From CAZRIZ01 sp964600285 (GTDB taxonomy: Bacteria; Patescibacteriota; Saccharimonadia; Saccharimonadales; Saccharimonadaceae), in contig CAZRIZ010000008.1 of assembly GCA_964600285.1 (NCBI GenBank), forward strand, positions 1 to 30,644: 30,644 bases of DNA, written 5' to 3'. The notes beneath the pieces are model-generated. The model was not told where the DNA came from and did not search any database. It saw nothing but the letters and a program-made list of their open reading frames with translations. This document shows, piece by piece, positions 17,524 to 26,027 of the stretch. Position 1 is the first letter of the stretch. Each line of letters starts with the position of its first letter. A program made the position numbers and the translations under genes.

Positions 17524-17912
17524 TTATAACGCATAAGCAATCAGCCCCTATCGCTATAAAGTAGGGGCAAGGTCGTTCTTTTATTATTTGCACTGTGGAT
17601 GGAAATAGATGAAGACTAGAATAAACTCTCTATCGTCCCGGATAAGCGTCACTAAAAAAGCACACGAGGGTTTGTCTAATTTGTAATCTACTAAATTTTG
17701 ACTTTTCCACAGCCTAATAGTTTAATTTGCTTTTTCCGAAAAATATTTTTTAACCACCCTATTTTTTATCTAATCGCCAGTTGGTCGCCTATTTGACTTT
17801 TTACGTTATGAGTTTTGTTATATAGTTTTTCTAACTTATATCGCAAACCAAACAAAAAGCGAACATAAGCGATAGTGTAGAGAATAGCCCCACTATTAGC
17901 AAACCTGATTAA
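17524..17912. other. A+T-rich intergenic stretch with little recognisable content
   Basis: A 7-bp GC-rich hairpin (GCCCCTA, 17544-17550, with TAGGGGC, 17562-17568) precedes a loosely T-rich tract and may be a weak terminator. A promoter-like pair TTGACT/TTTAAT with a 17-bp spacer (17698-17726, plus) overlaps one DnaA-box-like word (TTTTCCACA, 17703-17711). No ORF or clear transcript end follows it. Nothing else was seen. Confidence 0.4.
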
Positions 17913-17941
17913 TTGACACTCCAGCGTCACTTTGTTAGAAT
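17913..17941 (+). promoter_or_regulatory. Consensus promoter of the short hairpin RNA
   Basis: TTGACA (17913-17918), 17-bp spacer with TG at -15/-14, TAGAAT (17936-17941). Predicted start near 17948. No ORF follows, only the hairpin RNA. Confidence 0.8.
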
Positions 17942-17947
17942 CTATAT

Positions 17948-18030
17948 AGATATAAATTGACTTGTGATTCAGCTAGCAAGGGTCTGCCCTCCTAGCACCC
18001 TGCTAGCTGAATCATGTGTCAATTTTTATT
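17948..18030 (+). ncRNA. Candidate ~80-nt hairpin small RNA
   Basis: Between a consensus promoter and the tract AATTTTTATTT lies one long hairpin (17955-18024): 7-bp outer stem, 3x3 internal loop, 14-bp perfect stem, one bulged A, 3-bp GGG/CCC stem and a 15-nt loop containing CCCTCCT (17987-17993). The RNA would be almost entirely this structure. Its 3' end is antisense to the last codon and stop of ftsQ. On minus the same hairpin could slow transcription leaving ftsQ, so a pure terminator role is the main alternative; the consensus promoter argues for a real RNA. Confidence 0.6.
17955..18024. terminator. Long hairpin terminator between the small RNA and ftsQ
   Basis: 24 paired bases in three stacked stems. 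The T-run is good on plus (AATTTTTATTT) and poor on minus (TATATCTATA), so it is best as terminator of the plus-strand RNA. Confidence 0.7.
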
Positions 18031-18961
18031 TGTAATAGGATCTACGCGCCACCCTGACGTCGATGTAGCTAGGTGTTATTCCCCTACTATCAAGATGATT
18101 AATCATCTTGATGGCGTCATCTACTTGCTGAGGAGAGCTGTCAGAGGTGCTCATGCGCACTGGGAATGCCTTGCTCTCAAAATAAACTTCAATCTGACGG
18201 GTAGTGAGAGGCGGAATGACTATTTGAGAGATTTTAACGCCCCGCTCGCTTGACAAGGCCACAACTTGCCCGATAAAAGATATAAAATTGTTGTTGGCGA
18301 CCTGACTAACTGCGCTAGTAGGAATACCCGATTTATCGACAACCGATATTTCCGGATCTGGAAAATAATTCTTCAAAAAAGGCACGCCGTCTTCATCGAC
18401 ATAATACTTCCTGCCAGAGCTTTCCCACATGGCAATCGGACGTCGAACGTCAACGACAATCGTAGTTGATTTAATAAAATTGTTTTCGATAGAGGCTACT
18501 GATTTTATTTCTGGAGCCTTACTGTGCAAGTACGAATTCAGTGAAGCAATCTTGAGCGCTGGCTTCAACCTCTCAAAGGGATAATTACGAAAATAATCTT
18601 TAATTATTTGGTCATAACCCGACATGTCAGTATCCCCCGCGGCAATGATATCATCGCCCCTCAAGTGCACTTTAGGGCTATGAATCGTCAGTGTAATTAT
18701 AACTGTTGTTATTATTGCAACAGATAGCGACACTATCAGTAATCGAATAATCCTCCCCCGCTTCTGCGCTAAATTACGCAAGTCGCCTCTTTCGGATTTA
18801 ACTAAGAATGAGCGACCATCAGTAGTTGAGCGCGCCGTTATAGTTTTTCCCCTTCCGAAAAGACGACGGTCCTTAACAGAAGCAGATCCCCCGTTCCGAG
18901 CCGACCTCTTTAGAGCGTCGCTCCCAACGTCAGAGGACGAATTTTTTCTCAACCAATTCAT
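18026..18961 (-). CDS. ftsQ: Cell-division protein FtsQ/DivIB
   Basis: 311 aa. A basic cytoplasmic N terminus (~1-69), one membrane segment (~70-93), then an extracytoplasmic POTRA-like domain (~95-165) and the FtsQ beta domain with YVDEDGVPF, the most typical FtsQ motif. It bridges early and late divisome proteins. It is the last gene of the minus-strand division/wall block; its ATG overlaps the murG TGA (ATGA). Its end abuts the long hairpin at 17955-18024. Confidence 0.88.
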   Translation of the reverse strand: MNWLRKNSSSDVGSDALKRSARNGGSASVKDRRLFGRGKTITARSTTDGRSFLVKSERGDLRNLAQKRGRIIRLLIVSLSVAIITTVIITLTIHSPKVHLRGDDIIAAGDTDMSGYDQIIKDYFRNYPFERLKPALKIASLNSYLHSKAPEIKSVASIENNFIKSTTIVVDVRRPIAMWESSGRKYYVDEDGVPFLKNYFPDPEISVVDKSGIPTSAVSQVANNNFISFIGQVVALSSERGVKISQIVIPPLTTRQIEVYFESKAFPVRMSTSDSSPQQVDDAIKMINHLDSRGITPSYIDVRVARRSYYK

Positions 18962-20130
18962 CTCTTCGCCTCACTAAGAATCAACTCAGAAATCTTTTTT
19001 GCAGCATCAGGCTTAGCCAATAAGTGGAATTCATCTAGCCTCTGGTTAATAGCCGTAGAATTGTCACTTAGCTGTCTGAGTGTTTTGCTTACATGCTTAC
19101 ACAGAACAGTAGAGTCATTTTCTAATTCAGATTCAGTAATAACATCGGCCACTCCAGATTTCGCCAGACTCTGCGCATTCCTAACCTGATGGTTATTAGG
19201 TAACTTAGAGCTAGGAATAATGATTGCCGGTTTTCGACTAGAGGTCAATTCGGCTATCGTAGTAGCCCCAGCTCGGCAAATGACCAAGTCGCTAGCTAGT
19301 ATGTACATGTCTATGTCGTGAAAAAATGGCTTCAAAATAACGTTACTTAAGTTTTTAGACTCCTCTAGCACTCGATCATAGTCAATCGAACCGCTTGCTA
19401 AAACGATAATGTTATCTGGCAGACTGTCAGCCAAGCTCACGACGGACGTATTGATTAGCTTAGAGCCCAAACCACCGCCCACTGCCACAATCAAAGCCTT
19501 GTGAGCTGGCAGACCAAGGCGCCGCTTTATTTCATTACGTTCCTTTTGATTAACTGGCGTGAACGTATTTTTAATTGGTATGCCAGTATACACTAATTTT
19601 TTCTTGTTATACGTTGGGTAGTTGTCTATTGGAAAGCCAGTCGCAATCTTATTAGCAAACTTAGCCAATACGGCGTTAGCAAGCCCAGGAACCGCGTCCG
19701 AGTCATGAATAATTATTTTAATGCCTAAAAGACGAGCCATTAACCCAACGGGTAAGCTGACATAGCCGCCCTTCAGAAATATAATATTAGGACGCCAGAA
19801 AACCAGCTTCCAAAAGCTCTGGATGAAACCAGCCAAAATATAAAATATATCCTTAATATTGGGCCACAGTATCGATATTTGGAGATGTTGCCACCACTTC
19901 AAATGACTATAGCGCCGAATCTTACCGGCTAGAACTCTTTTGACAATAATTTTATTATACGGTCTGAATAAATCTTTTGCCATTTGATAGGTTTTTTTAT
20001 CGCTCCAAACTTGCAACTCTAGATTCTTATCAACATTCATTAACTGTTGGGCAACGGGCAGTAAGGGCAGAACATGTCCACCCGATCCGCCACCGACTAG
20101 GAGAATTTTTTTAGCTCTATTTTGTCGCAT
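18958..20130 (-). CDS. murG: MurG, lipid II synthesis GlcNAc transferase
   Basis: It adds GlcNAc to lipid I on the inner membrane face. The N-terminal Gly-rich loop reads GGGSGGHVLPLLPVAQ, and the C-terminal UDP-sugar motif is CRAGATTIAEL. An ATG at 20160 would add 10 residues and a 44-nt overlap with ftsW; the ATG at 20130 places the Gly-rich loop near residue 13 as in homologues and overlaps by 14 nt, so I prefer it (390 aa). Neither start has a clear ribosome site, which fits translational coupling to ftsW. It ends with TGA inside the start of ftsQ. Confidence 0.93.
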   Translation of the reverse strand: MRQNRAKKILLVGGGSGGHVLPLLPVAQQLMNVDKNLELQVWSDKKTYQMAKDLFRPYNKIIVKRVLAGKIRRYSHLKWWQHLQISILWPNIKDIFYILAGFIQSFWKLVFWRPNIIFLKGGYVSLPVGLMARLLGIKIIIHDSDAVPGLANAVLAKFANKIATGFPIDNYPTYNKKKLVYTGIPIKNTFTPVNQKERNEIKRRLGLPAHKALIVAVGGGLGSKLINTSVVSLADSLPDNIIVLASGSIDYDRVLEESKNLSNVILKPFFHDIDMYILASDLVICRAGATTIAELTSSRKPAIIIPSSKLPNNHQVRNAQSLAKSGVADVITESELENDSTVLCKHVSKTLRQLSDNSTAINQRLDEFHLLAKPDAAKKISELILSEAKR

Positions 20131-21457
20131 AGTAACGTCTTTTAGTTGCGCCGTCTTCATAATAAGGACTGTGGGAAGTAAAGGCTGTCAACTGAAAAGC
20201 TATCCCTAGAGCTATAGAAGCGAATAACATACTCGAGCCTCCAGAGCTTAGAAACGGCAATGTAATGCCGGTCATCGGAGCCAATCCAGTCATAGAAGAC
20301 AGGTTAATTGCAAGATGAGCAAATATCCAGCTAAACACACCTACTAAAATTAGTCTGTAAGTGACGTTGTGGGAATGGGTTATTGCTCTGTACAGTCTCC
20401 ATAAAAGAGCCAGAAACAGTAAGACGATAGCCACCGTACCGACAAAGCCGAAAATCTCTCCAATAACAGCAAAAATAGAATCATTAATTACTTCGGGTAA
20501 ATAGCCCGTTGACTGGATACTGTTACCGACGCCGAGCCCAAATAAACCACCGCTACCAAGGGCTATCTTCGCTTCTATGATGTGTCTGTTTTCGTCTGTC
20601 ATTGCGGCTTCGTCACCTTTAAGAAATGTCAGTACCCTGTCAATACGATACGGCTGTGCCAGAACCGCCAGAACACCGCCAGCCAAAACAACGGTCATAA
20701 CAATGGGCCAAAAATAACTTGGTTTTATCCCAGTCATCCAGAGCATAAAAGCCATGATAATAAACAGAGATATGCCCGTTCCCAGATCCTTTTGTAAAAC
20801 TACAATAGCGAACAGCGCCAGTCCGATAATGACGCTCGAATAGATTAGGTTGCGTGTATTCTCTATAGAATGGCGCTTCATAAAATAAGACCACAAGAAG
20901 GCCATGAATAGTAAAAGGCACAATTTAACTATCTCTGAAACTTGAATCGAGAAACCGCCTATTCTGAGCCAACGACAAGCTCCGTAATTACAAGCTAGCG
21001 ATGGATAAATTTTTGATAGTGCGAACAGTAACAAGCTTGACCCGACCGCCAAGACCAACAACCAACCAGCCTTACTACGTAAAAACTTTAAAGGCACAAG
21101 ACTAGCCACTATGAAAGAAATAACACAAACAACAACAGATATAATTTGCTTTGTAAAATAATAATATCGACTAATGTCAGCGCCTCTTGAGTTATTAGCT
21201 ACGTTAACTATCTGTGGGCTAATTGCAAACATAACAACCAAGCCGACTAACATCAAAAGAGACATGAACAAGACTATGTAGTAATCTGGCCGATGACGGC
21301 GAACGATGGCGTCTTGACCCCTTCTACGATTAGTCTGCTGAGTACCGGAATCGTCGTCAGTCTTTAGCTGATTTAGAACGTCTCTGAAGCCAACTGGTTG
21401 ACTAACTTTAGACGACTTCGCAGAATCTTGACGTGGTCGATAATATTGATAGGTCAT
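20117..21457 (-). CDS. ftsW: FtsW, SEDS septal peptidoglycan polymerase
   Basis: 446 aa. A polar N-terminal extension of ~60 residues precedes about ten membrane segments. SEDS landmarks seen are LQKDLGTG (conserved Asp), LPEVINDSIFAVIGEIFGF and LPFLSSGGSSM. The third normally reads with Tyr before GG, here Ser. It polymerises glycan strands from lipid II at the septum together with the class B PBP encoded just upstream. RodA and FtsW are hard to separate by sequence; the position between mraY and murG supports FtsW. The ATG overlaps the mraY TGA. Confidence 0.92.
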   Translation of the reverse strand: MTYQYYRPRQDSAKSSKVSQPVGFRDVLNQLKTDDDSGTQQTNRRRGQDAIVRRHRPDYYIVLFMSLLMLVGLVVMFAISPQIVNVANNSRGADISRYYYFTKQIISVVVCVISFIVASLVPLKFLRSKAGWLLVLAVGSSLLLFALSKIYPSLACNYGACRWLRIGGFSIQVSEIVKLCLLLFMAFLWSYFMKRHSIENTRNLIYSSVIIGLALFAIVVLQKDLGTGISLFIIMAFMLWMTGIKPSYFWPIVMTVVLAGGVLAVLAQPYRIDRVLTFLKGDEAAMTDENRHIIEAKIALGSGGLFGLGVGNSIQSTGYLPEVINDSIFAVIGEIFGFVGTVAIVLLFLALLWRLYRAITHSHNVTYRLILVGVFSWIFAHLAINLSSMTGLAPMTGITLPFLSSGGSSMLFASIALGIAFQLTAFTSHSPYYEDGATKRRYYATK

Positions 21458-22485
21458 TTAATATAGCCGCCCTCCACTACTACCAGCAAGCCCACAATCG
21501 CCATAACTATACTGATTATCCAAAACCTGGCAGTAATTTTTGTCTCTGGCCAACCTTTTGCCTGGATGTGCTGGTGAAGTGGCGCGGAAATAAAGACTCT
21601 GCGACCAAAAAATCTCTTCGAAATGATTTGAATTAAACTTGACCCAGCCTCAACGACAAGTAATATACCAAACAACGGTAAAAGAAGAAATGAATCCGTT
21701 AGCATCGCCACAACTCCCAGACTAGTGCCAAGAGCAAAGCTACCGACATCACCCATGATAAAGCGTGCTGGAAAAACGTTGAACCATAGGTAACTGACTA
21801 GAGCGCCAACAACAGAGAAACAAAAGGCTGCCAACATTCCATGACCTTGCAGGATGGCAATGATGCCATAAGAAAAGAAAGCCACTGCTACTAATCCACC
21901 CGCTAGCCCGTCCAGTCCATCGCTAATATTAACGGCGTTGCCCGTTGCAACCACCGCAAAAGTGAACAGTGGTACAATAAGCCAACCAAGTTGAACATCT
22001 CCAATGAAAGGCACAAAAATCGTGCTATAGCCTAGTTTGAGATAAAAGAACAGACCTAGCACCAAACCAAGAGCCAAAATCATAGCGAACTTCAAGCTAG
22101 AACGCATGCCAGCCACGCCCTTACCGTCACCGAATACGTTGATTACATCGTCAATTAGACCAACAACTCCACCAGCGACCAGAGCTGCCAGAGGCAACCA
22201 AGTTTGACCGCGATCGAGATTGAACAGCAGAGTTACCAACGAAATAGCCGTCACAAAGACCATACCGGCCATAGTCGGTATCCGACGCTTAAATTTAGCC
22301 GCATGTAGCTTTGTGAACACCTTCAGCTTCTCGCCAGTTACCGCCACTTGGCGCTGTTTTTTCCAAAATTTATATTTATAAGCAAAGTAGGTGTAAATCG
22401 GTGTTATTGCAGTCGCAATTACAAGCGTCAACAAACTGAGCGCGACACTTAACCCAAAGTTATTAATAAATTGTTCTTTTAGCAT
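21454..22485 (-). CDS. mraY: MraY, phospho-MurNAc-pentapeptide translocase
   Basis: 343 aa, complete, about ten membrane segments. It makes lipid I from UDP-MurNAc-pentapeptide and undecaprenyl phosphate. Seen are the Asp motif GLIDDVINVFG (D112/D113), NISDGLDGLAGG, the Asp in FIMGDVGSFALG and the C-terminal HQHIQAKGWPE loop. It starts 12 nt after ftsI ends; AAAGGAG is present but ~15 nt from the ATG and inside the end of ftsI. TGA overlaps the ftsW start. Confidence 0.95.
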   Translation of the reverse strand: MLKEQFINNFGLSVALSLLTLVIATAITPIYTYFAYKYKFWKKQRQVAVTGEKLKVFTKLHAAKFKRRIPTMAGMVFVTAISLVTLLFNLDRGQTWLPLAALVAGGVVGLIDDVINVFGDGKGVAGMRSSLKFAMILALGLVLGLFFYLKLGYSTIFVPFIGDVQLGWLIVPLFTFAVVATGNAVNISDGLDGLAGGLVAVAFFSYGIIAILQGHGMLAAFCFSVVGALVSYLWFNVFPARFIMGDVGSFALGTSLGVVAMLTDSFLLLPLFGILLVVEAGSSLIQIISKRFFGRRVFISAPLHQHIQAKGWPETKITARFWIISIVMAIVGLLVVVEGGYIK

Positions 22486-22497
22486 AATAGTTCTATT

Positions 22498-24231
22498 TTA
22501 CTCCTTTGGGGTTATTTTTAAATATTCGAGCAACCAGTTAGAAATCTGTCCAAAAATTGGTGCCGCTTCGACTCCACCAACAAGATAGCGCCCTTTAGAA
22601 CCAACTCGAACCATAATAACATATTCCGGTTTAGCGCCACCACCGTAACCCAGGTAGGAAGCGATGGTTTGTTCTTTAGTGTATTTACCATCCACAATAG
22701 TCTCGCTAGTGCCGGTCTTACCGCCTATTTCAAATCCTTTTGGATCTAGGCGACCAGTTCCGTCATCGGAGCGACTTTTTGTAATCATCTGCCGAAGAGT
22801 CCGTGAAGTCTCTGTTTTGACAATTTGGCCCGTTGGTTTCGACGCGTCAGCAATAACAAAGTTACCAGATGCATCAATAGTCCCACCGACAATAGTGGGC
22901 TGATAATAATATCCGCCGTTAACCACCGACGAAAAAGCGGTCGCCACCTGAAGCATCGTCAAATCCATACCCTGCCCAAACGACATGTTAGCATACCTAA
23001 TGGCATTTCCCTCTTGAGAAGTTGGCGGGACAACAATACCTTTGACTTCGGGAATCTCTATACCAGTAGACTTACCTAAACGAAATCGGTCATGGAAATA
23101 ACTATAAAGCAGATTGATAGACTTAGAATTAATTTGACCACCACCAGAACGAGATAGAATATCAACCATACCAGTATTTAGCGAATAGCGCATAGCATCT
23201 TGCATCGTAACCGTTCCAGTGTGGCCCCTTATGGCATTACGAATATCTTCCGCTCCCACCCTCACCGTATCTCGATTGTAGAAGGTAGTTGTCGGCGACA
23301 CAATTCCCTCGTTTAAGGCCATCGACATAGTCAAAGTTTTTATAACCGACCCCGGCTCGTAAGGAATCATCGTGCAGCGATTATTAAACAAGCTGGCATC
23401 AGTAACCGTAGTATATTTATCTGGGTCAAAGCTTGGATAATTGGCCATCGCCATAACCTGACCGTTATTTGGATTCATGACGACTACACTGACCTCTTCT
23501 AAATTAGCTTTAGTAGCTTCCTCGGTTATAACCTTTTCAACGTAGGCCTGAGCGTTTTTATCTATTGTCAGAACTAAGTTGTCACCATCAATTGCCGGAA
23601 TGTGCACATTTTGGTCACCAATAGTTAAGGGAACTTTTGCAACATCGGTCACCGATTCTAGCATACCGTCCTTACCGCTTAAACGATCGTTTAAACCGCC
23701 CTCAACGCCATATTGACCGCCTTCGGCATTGACAAAACCTAACACCTGAGCAGCCAAAGTTCCTTCTGGATAAACCCTTTTTGAAACTGCCTGAAAACCA
23801 ACGCCTAGTATCTTTTTTGACTTAATACTCTCCGCCTCATCACGAGTTAAATCAACTGCCACCACCTGATAACGACTTTTCTTATTCTCTAACTTAGAAT
23901 CTAGCTTATCTAATTCGTAAGCCCTGTCTTTCAAATCGTTTAACAAAACTGACCTGACAGCCTCTTGGTCTTTCACTATGACAGGGTCAATAAACATCTT
24001 ATAAACTGTTGTGTTTAATACAACAGGTTTGGGAGTGTCTCCGTCCATAGCATAAATGAGCCCCCTCTTGGCGGGTATAGCTAGCTTCTTCACTTGCTCC
24101 TTGTAAGCCATTTCAGTATATTTACCGTGAGACAGGATCTGTATCTGGAAGAGTCTCACAATCAGAACCGCGCTTCCCAAAATCAAAATTGCTCCTAATA
24201 AGCTTTCTCGACGTTTCAGTGATGTGTTCAT
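22498..24231 (-). CDS. ftsI: Class B penicillin-binding protein (FtsI/PBP2)
   Basis: 577 aa. One N-terminal membrane anchor (~12-32), a pedestal/dimerisation domain (AKRGLIY at ~54-60) and a transpeptidase domain with SVIK (S295, K298), SLN (S350, N352) and KTG (K505-G507). It cross-links septal peptidoglycan with FtsW. It appears to head its own transcript: a terminator follows ftsL upstream and a promoter (24250-24277) precedes this gene. No PASTA domains. Confidence 0.95.
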   Translation of the reverse strand: MNTSLKRRESLLGAILILGSAVLIVRLFQIQILSHGKYTEMAYKEQVKKLAIPAKRGLIYAMDGDTPKPVVLNTTVYKMFIDPVIVKDQEAVRSVLLNDLKDRAYELDKLDSKLENKKSRYQVVAVDLTRDEAESIKSKKILGVGFQAVSKRVYPEGTLAAQVLGFVNAEGGQYGVEGGLNDRLSGKDGMLESVTDVAKVPLTIGDQNVHIPAIDGDNLVLTIDKNAQAYVEKVITEEATKANLEEVSVVVMNPNNGQVMAMANYPSFDPDKYTTVTDASLFNNRCTMIPYEPGSVIKTLTMSMALNEGIVSPTTTFYNRDTVRVGAEDIRNAIRGHTGTVTMQDAMRYSLNTGMVDILSRSGGGQINSKSINLLYSYFHDRFRLGKSTGIEIPEVKGIVVPPTSQEGNAIRYANMSFGQGMDLTMLQVATAFSSVVNGGYYYQPTIVGGTIDASGNFVIADASKPTGQIVKTETSRTLRQMITKSRSDDGTGRLDPKGFEIGGKTGTSETIVDGKYTKEQTIASYLGYGGGAKPEYVIMVRVGSKGRYLVGGVEAAPIFGQISNWLLEYLKITPKE

Positions 24232-24249
24232 ATTTACTCTTATAATTAT

Positions 24250-24277
24250 ATAATACTAGCGCTTATCTGGCTACCAA
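24250..24277 (-). promoter_or_regulatory. Promoter of the ftsI-mraY-ftsW-murG-ftsQ unit
   Basis: On minus: TTGGTA (24272-24277), 16-bp spacer, TATTAT (24250-24255), with a second TATAAT-like word just downstream. Leader ~12 nt. Confidence 0.5.
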
Positions 24278-24281
24278 TGAT

Positions 24282-24308
24282 AAAAAATAGCTACGAGGAT
24301 AGCTATTT
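24282..24308 (-). terminator. Intrinsic terminator after ftsL
   Basis: On minus: 9-bp perfect stem AAATAGCTA/TAGCTATTT, 6-nt loop, then TTTATC continuing the T-run. It lies 22 nt after the ftsL stop and separates ftsL from the ftsI promoter. Confidence 0.7.
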
Positions 24309-24330
24309 CAAAATGCGCGTAAGTATATGT

Positions 24331-24690
24331 TTAGTTCTTAATATATTCCACATCACCAGCTGGTACCATATTCTGGGCGACCGTGCTATTGGTTAGGGTC
24401 TGTATTGAGGCCAGTCTTGCTTTTTCAATTTCTAAATCAGACTTTCTGGCGTTAAGCTCGGCAATTTGACCATCGACTTGACTAAGTTGATAATCGTAAC
24501 CAGTCACCCTAGTCGCCTGCATCAAGTAAATCAATCCCAAAACAGATACCATGAGACCGATCATGAGCGTTCCGGCTACGGGCCCAATTTTAATGGTTGG
24601 TTGAAAAGACGAGATATTCTGATTACGTCCGTAATTATAATTATTTCTATGCCGTTTTGGCGTATAAACTTGTCTAGGGTTGCGATTCAT
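24331..24690 (-). CDS. ftsL: FtsL/DivIC-like division protein
   Basis: 119 aa. A basic, Asn/Arg-rich cytoplasmic N terminus (~1-33), one membrane segment (~36-58) and a coiled-coil-like stretch (~66-98, with LSQVDGQIAELNARKSDLEI). Sequence identity in this family is always low; the call rests on size, topology and place between rsmH and ftsI, where ftsL normally lies. It would link FtsQ with FtsW/FtsI. No ribosome site is seen; TATAAT lies 21 nt before the ATG. Confidence 0.7.
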   Translation of the reverse strand: MNRNPRQVYTPKRHRNNYNYGRNQNISSFQPTIKIGPVAGTLMIGLMVSVLGLIYLMQATRVTGYDYQLSQVDGQIAELNARKSDLEIEKARLASIQTLTNSTVAQNMVPAGDVEYIKN

Positions 24691-24711
24691 TTTATTTTTA
24701 TGTTGGTTTTT

Positions 24712-24717
24712 ATTATA
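24712..24717 (-). promoter_or_regulatory. -10 element before ftsL
   Basis: TATAAT on minus, predicted start near 24705, leader ~15 nt. The -35 match is poor. Confidence 0.4.
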
Positions 24718-24728
24718 AGAGATATCCT

Positions 24729-24765
24729 CTCGCTACCTGAAACTATTTTGGCTCCAGGCAGCGAG
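24729..24765. repeat. 11-bp hairpin between the 21-aa ORF and ftsL
   Basis: CTCGCTACCTG (24729-24739) pairs with CAGGCAGCGAG (24755-24765), with one mismatch as DNA that is a G-U pair in the minus-strand RNA. It is not followed by a T-run, so it is not a standard terminator. Confidence 0.55.
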
Positions 24766-24790
24766 CTCCATTAAGAAAGAACTGGGCGCA

Positions 24791-24856
24791 CTAGCCAATT
24801 CGAACTGCAATTTTGCAAGCTCGAGATCGGTTTGCGACTTGAATTTGTTTTGGCAT
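24791..24856 (-). CDS. 21-aa ORF with an optimal ribosome site
   Basis: ATG at 24856 preceded by AGGAGG with 6-nt spacing, the best Shine-Dalgarno in the window. TAG at 24791. The peptide is short and basic (starts MPKQIQVANRS, ends KIAVRIG). It lies between rsmH and ftsL. It may be a real small protein or a translated leader controlling ftsL. No homologue recognised. Confidence 0.4.
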   Translation of the reverse strand: MPKQIQVANRSRACKIAVRIG

Positions 24857-24876
24857 GTGTTGCCTCCTGTTTGTTT

Positions 24877-25749
24877 TTATTTTTTGTAAGCCCCACGCAA
24901 TATTGCACTGCGCGAGCGCGGATTGTAAGCTTGTTCAATTTTGCCACTAATCGGTTTACGGATTGGTCGTAACTGCCCCGCCAAACCTTTGCGAAACTCG
25001 TTCTGCAAAAATTGTTTGACGCGACGATCTTCCAGACTGTGAAAGGTAATGATTGCCAAACGACCACCCGAGTTTAATAACCTTGGCAGAAGTGGTAAAA
25101 CCTCTTCAAGTTGAACAAATTCTTGATTCACTTCAACTCGAATGGCCTGAAAGACCTTGGTGGCCGGATGCGCACGACCGTGACGACCGAATTGGTCTTC
25201 TATCAACTTAGCTAGTTGAGTTGTGGTTTGAATCGGACGATGCGCAACAATATTTTGTGCGATCAATCTAGACTTATTAGCACTTTCTTCGCCAAAAGTT
25301 TGGATTAAACTAGCTAGTTCGCGAGCTGTATAGTTATTTACAACGCGCTCAGCAGTTAGTCGGTCCGATTGGTTCATTCGCATATCAAGCGCCGCTTCTT
25401 TATTAAAAGAAAAGCCTCGCTCGGCCTGATCCAATTGTGGTGATGATACTCCCAAATCAAGCAAAATCATGTCAAATTTACGATTGCTAGACAACAAATC
25501 TTGGCTGGCCGACAAATAGTCTTGGTGAATAAGGTTTGTCTCGAATGGCAAATGAGTTTTCAAGTAATCAATAGCCATGCCGTCCCGATCCACTAAGACG
25601 GCTTGCTTAGGGGTTTTTGTTTTTGCCAAAACTTCCTTTGCGTGACCGCCCAATCCAGCCGTTAAATCAAGGTAAGACTCCCCCATCTGCGGGCGGAGAA
25701 TGTCTAAAACTGATTCTAGTAGGACTGGCTTGTGACTTAGTTGGTTCAT
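24877..25749 (-). CDS. rsmH: 16S rRNA m4C1402 methyltransferase RsmH (MraW)
   Basis: 290 aa, complete. It N4-methylates C1402 of 16S rRNA. Seen are HKPVLL at the start, the SAM-binding loop YLDLTAGLGGHAKEVL (~26-41), LDLGVSSPQLDQAERGFSF and the late motif FHSLEDRRVKQF. It is the second gene of the mraZ block, after an unusual 278-nt spacer. The ATG overlaps the stop of a six-codon upstream ORF (25746-25766) that lies in the inverted-repeat arm. Confidence 0.95.
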   Translation of the reverse strand: MNQLSHKPVLLESVLDILRPQMGESYLDLTAGLGGHAKEVLAKTKTPKQAVLVDRDGMAIDYLKTHLPFETNLIHQDYLSASQDLLSSNRKFDMILLDLGVSSPQLDQAERGFSFNKEAALDMRMNQSDRLTAERVVNNYTARELASLIQTFGEESANKSRLIAQNIVAHRPIQTTTQLAKLIEDQFGRHGRAHPATKVFQAIRVEVNQEFVQLEEVLPLLPRLLNSGGRLAIITFHSLEDRRVKQFLQNEFRKGLAGQLRPIRKPISGKIEQAYNPRSRSAILRGAYKK

Positions 25750-25761
25750 ATCATCTTGGTG

Positions 25762-26005
25762 TTCATTCTAGACTGGGTAGCTGGCAATTTAGCTGTTTGT
25801 GTTTGTTTTATGTTTGTTTTTGTAAACAGATAAGATATACCGATTCCTTTAAGGGAGTTAAAAGCAATCGTTTGAGAGACTTATTTGTTTGTGAGGTAAA
25901 TTTTTTTGGGAGGTGTGTGTGTTAAGTGTTAATCAACGTTCAACCATTTTGTTAGTCGGGACGGCTAACCCGTGCCAAACTACCAGCTATCCAGTCTAGA
26001 ATGAA
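25762..26005. repeat. Long inverted repeat in the mraZ-rsmH spacer
   Basis: Arms 25762-25786 and 25981-26005 are complementary at 23 of 25 positions; in the minus-strand RNA one of the two exceptions is a G-U pair. They enclose 194 nt holding a 7-bp hairpin (GTTAGTC...GGCTAAC, plus 25951-25969) and A/C-rich tracts (CACACACACCTCCC on minus). No protein-coding ORF was seen in the spacer. In the mraZ-rsmH transcript the arms could form a 25-bp closing helix directly upstream of rsmH. Confidence 0.7.
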
Positions 26006-26027
26006 TTGTTAATGTGCAGGGGCGACT

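Noticed and set aside
24771..25067. 98-aa minus-strand ORF overlapping the end of rsmH
   Set aside because: It runs out of frame through the well-conserved C terminus of rsmH; the peptide has no family-like features.
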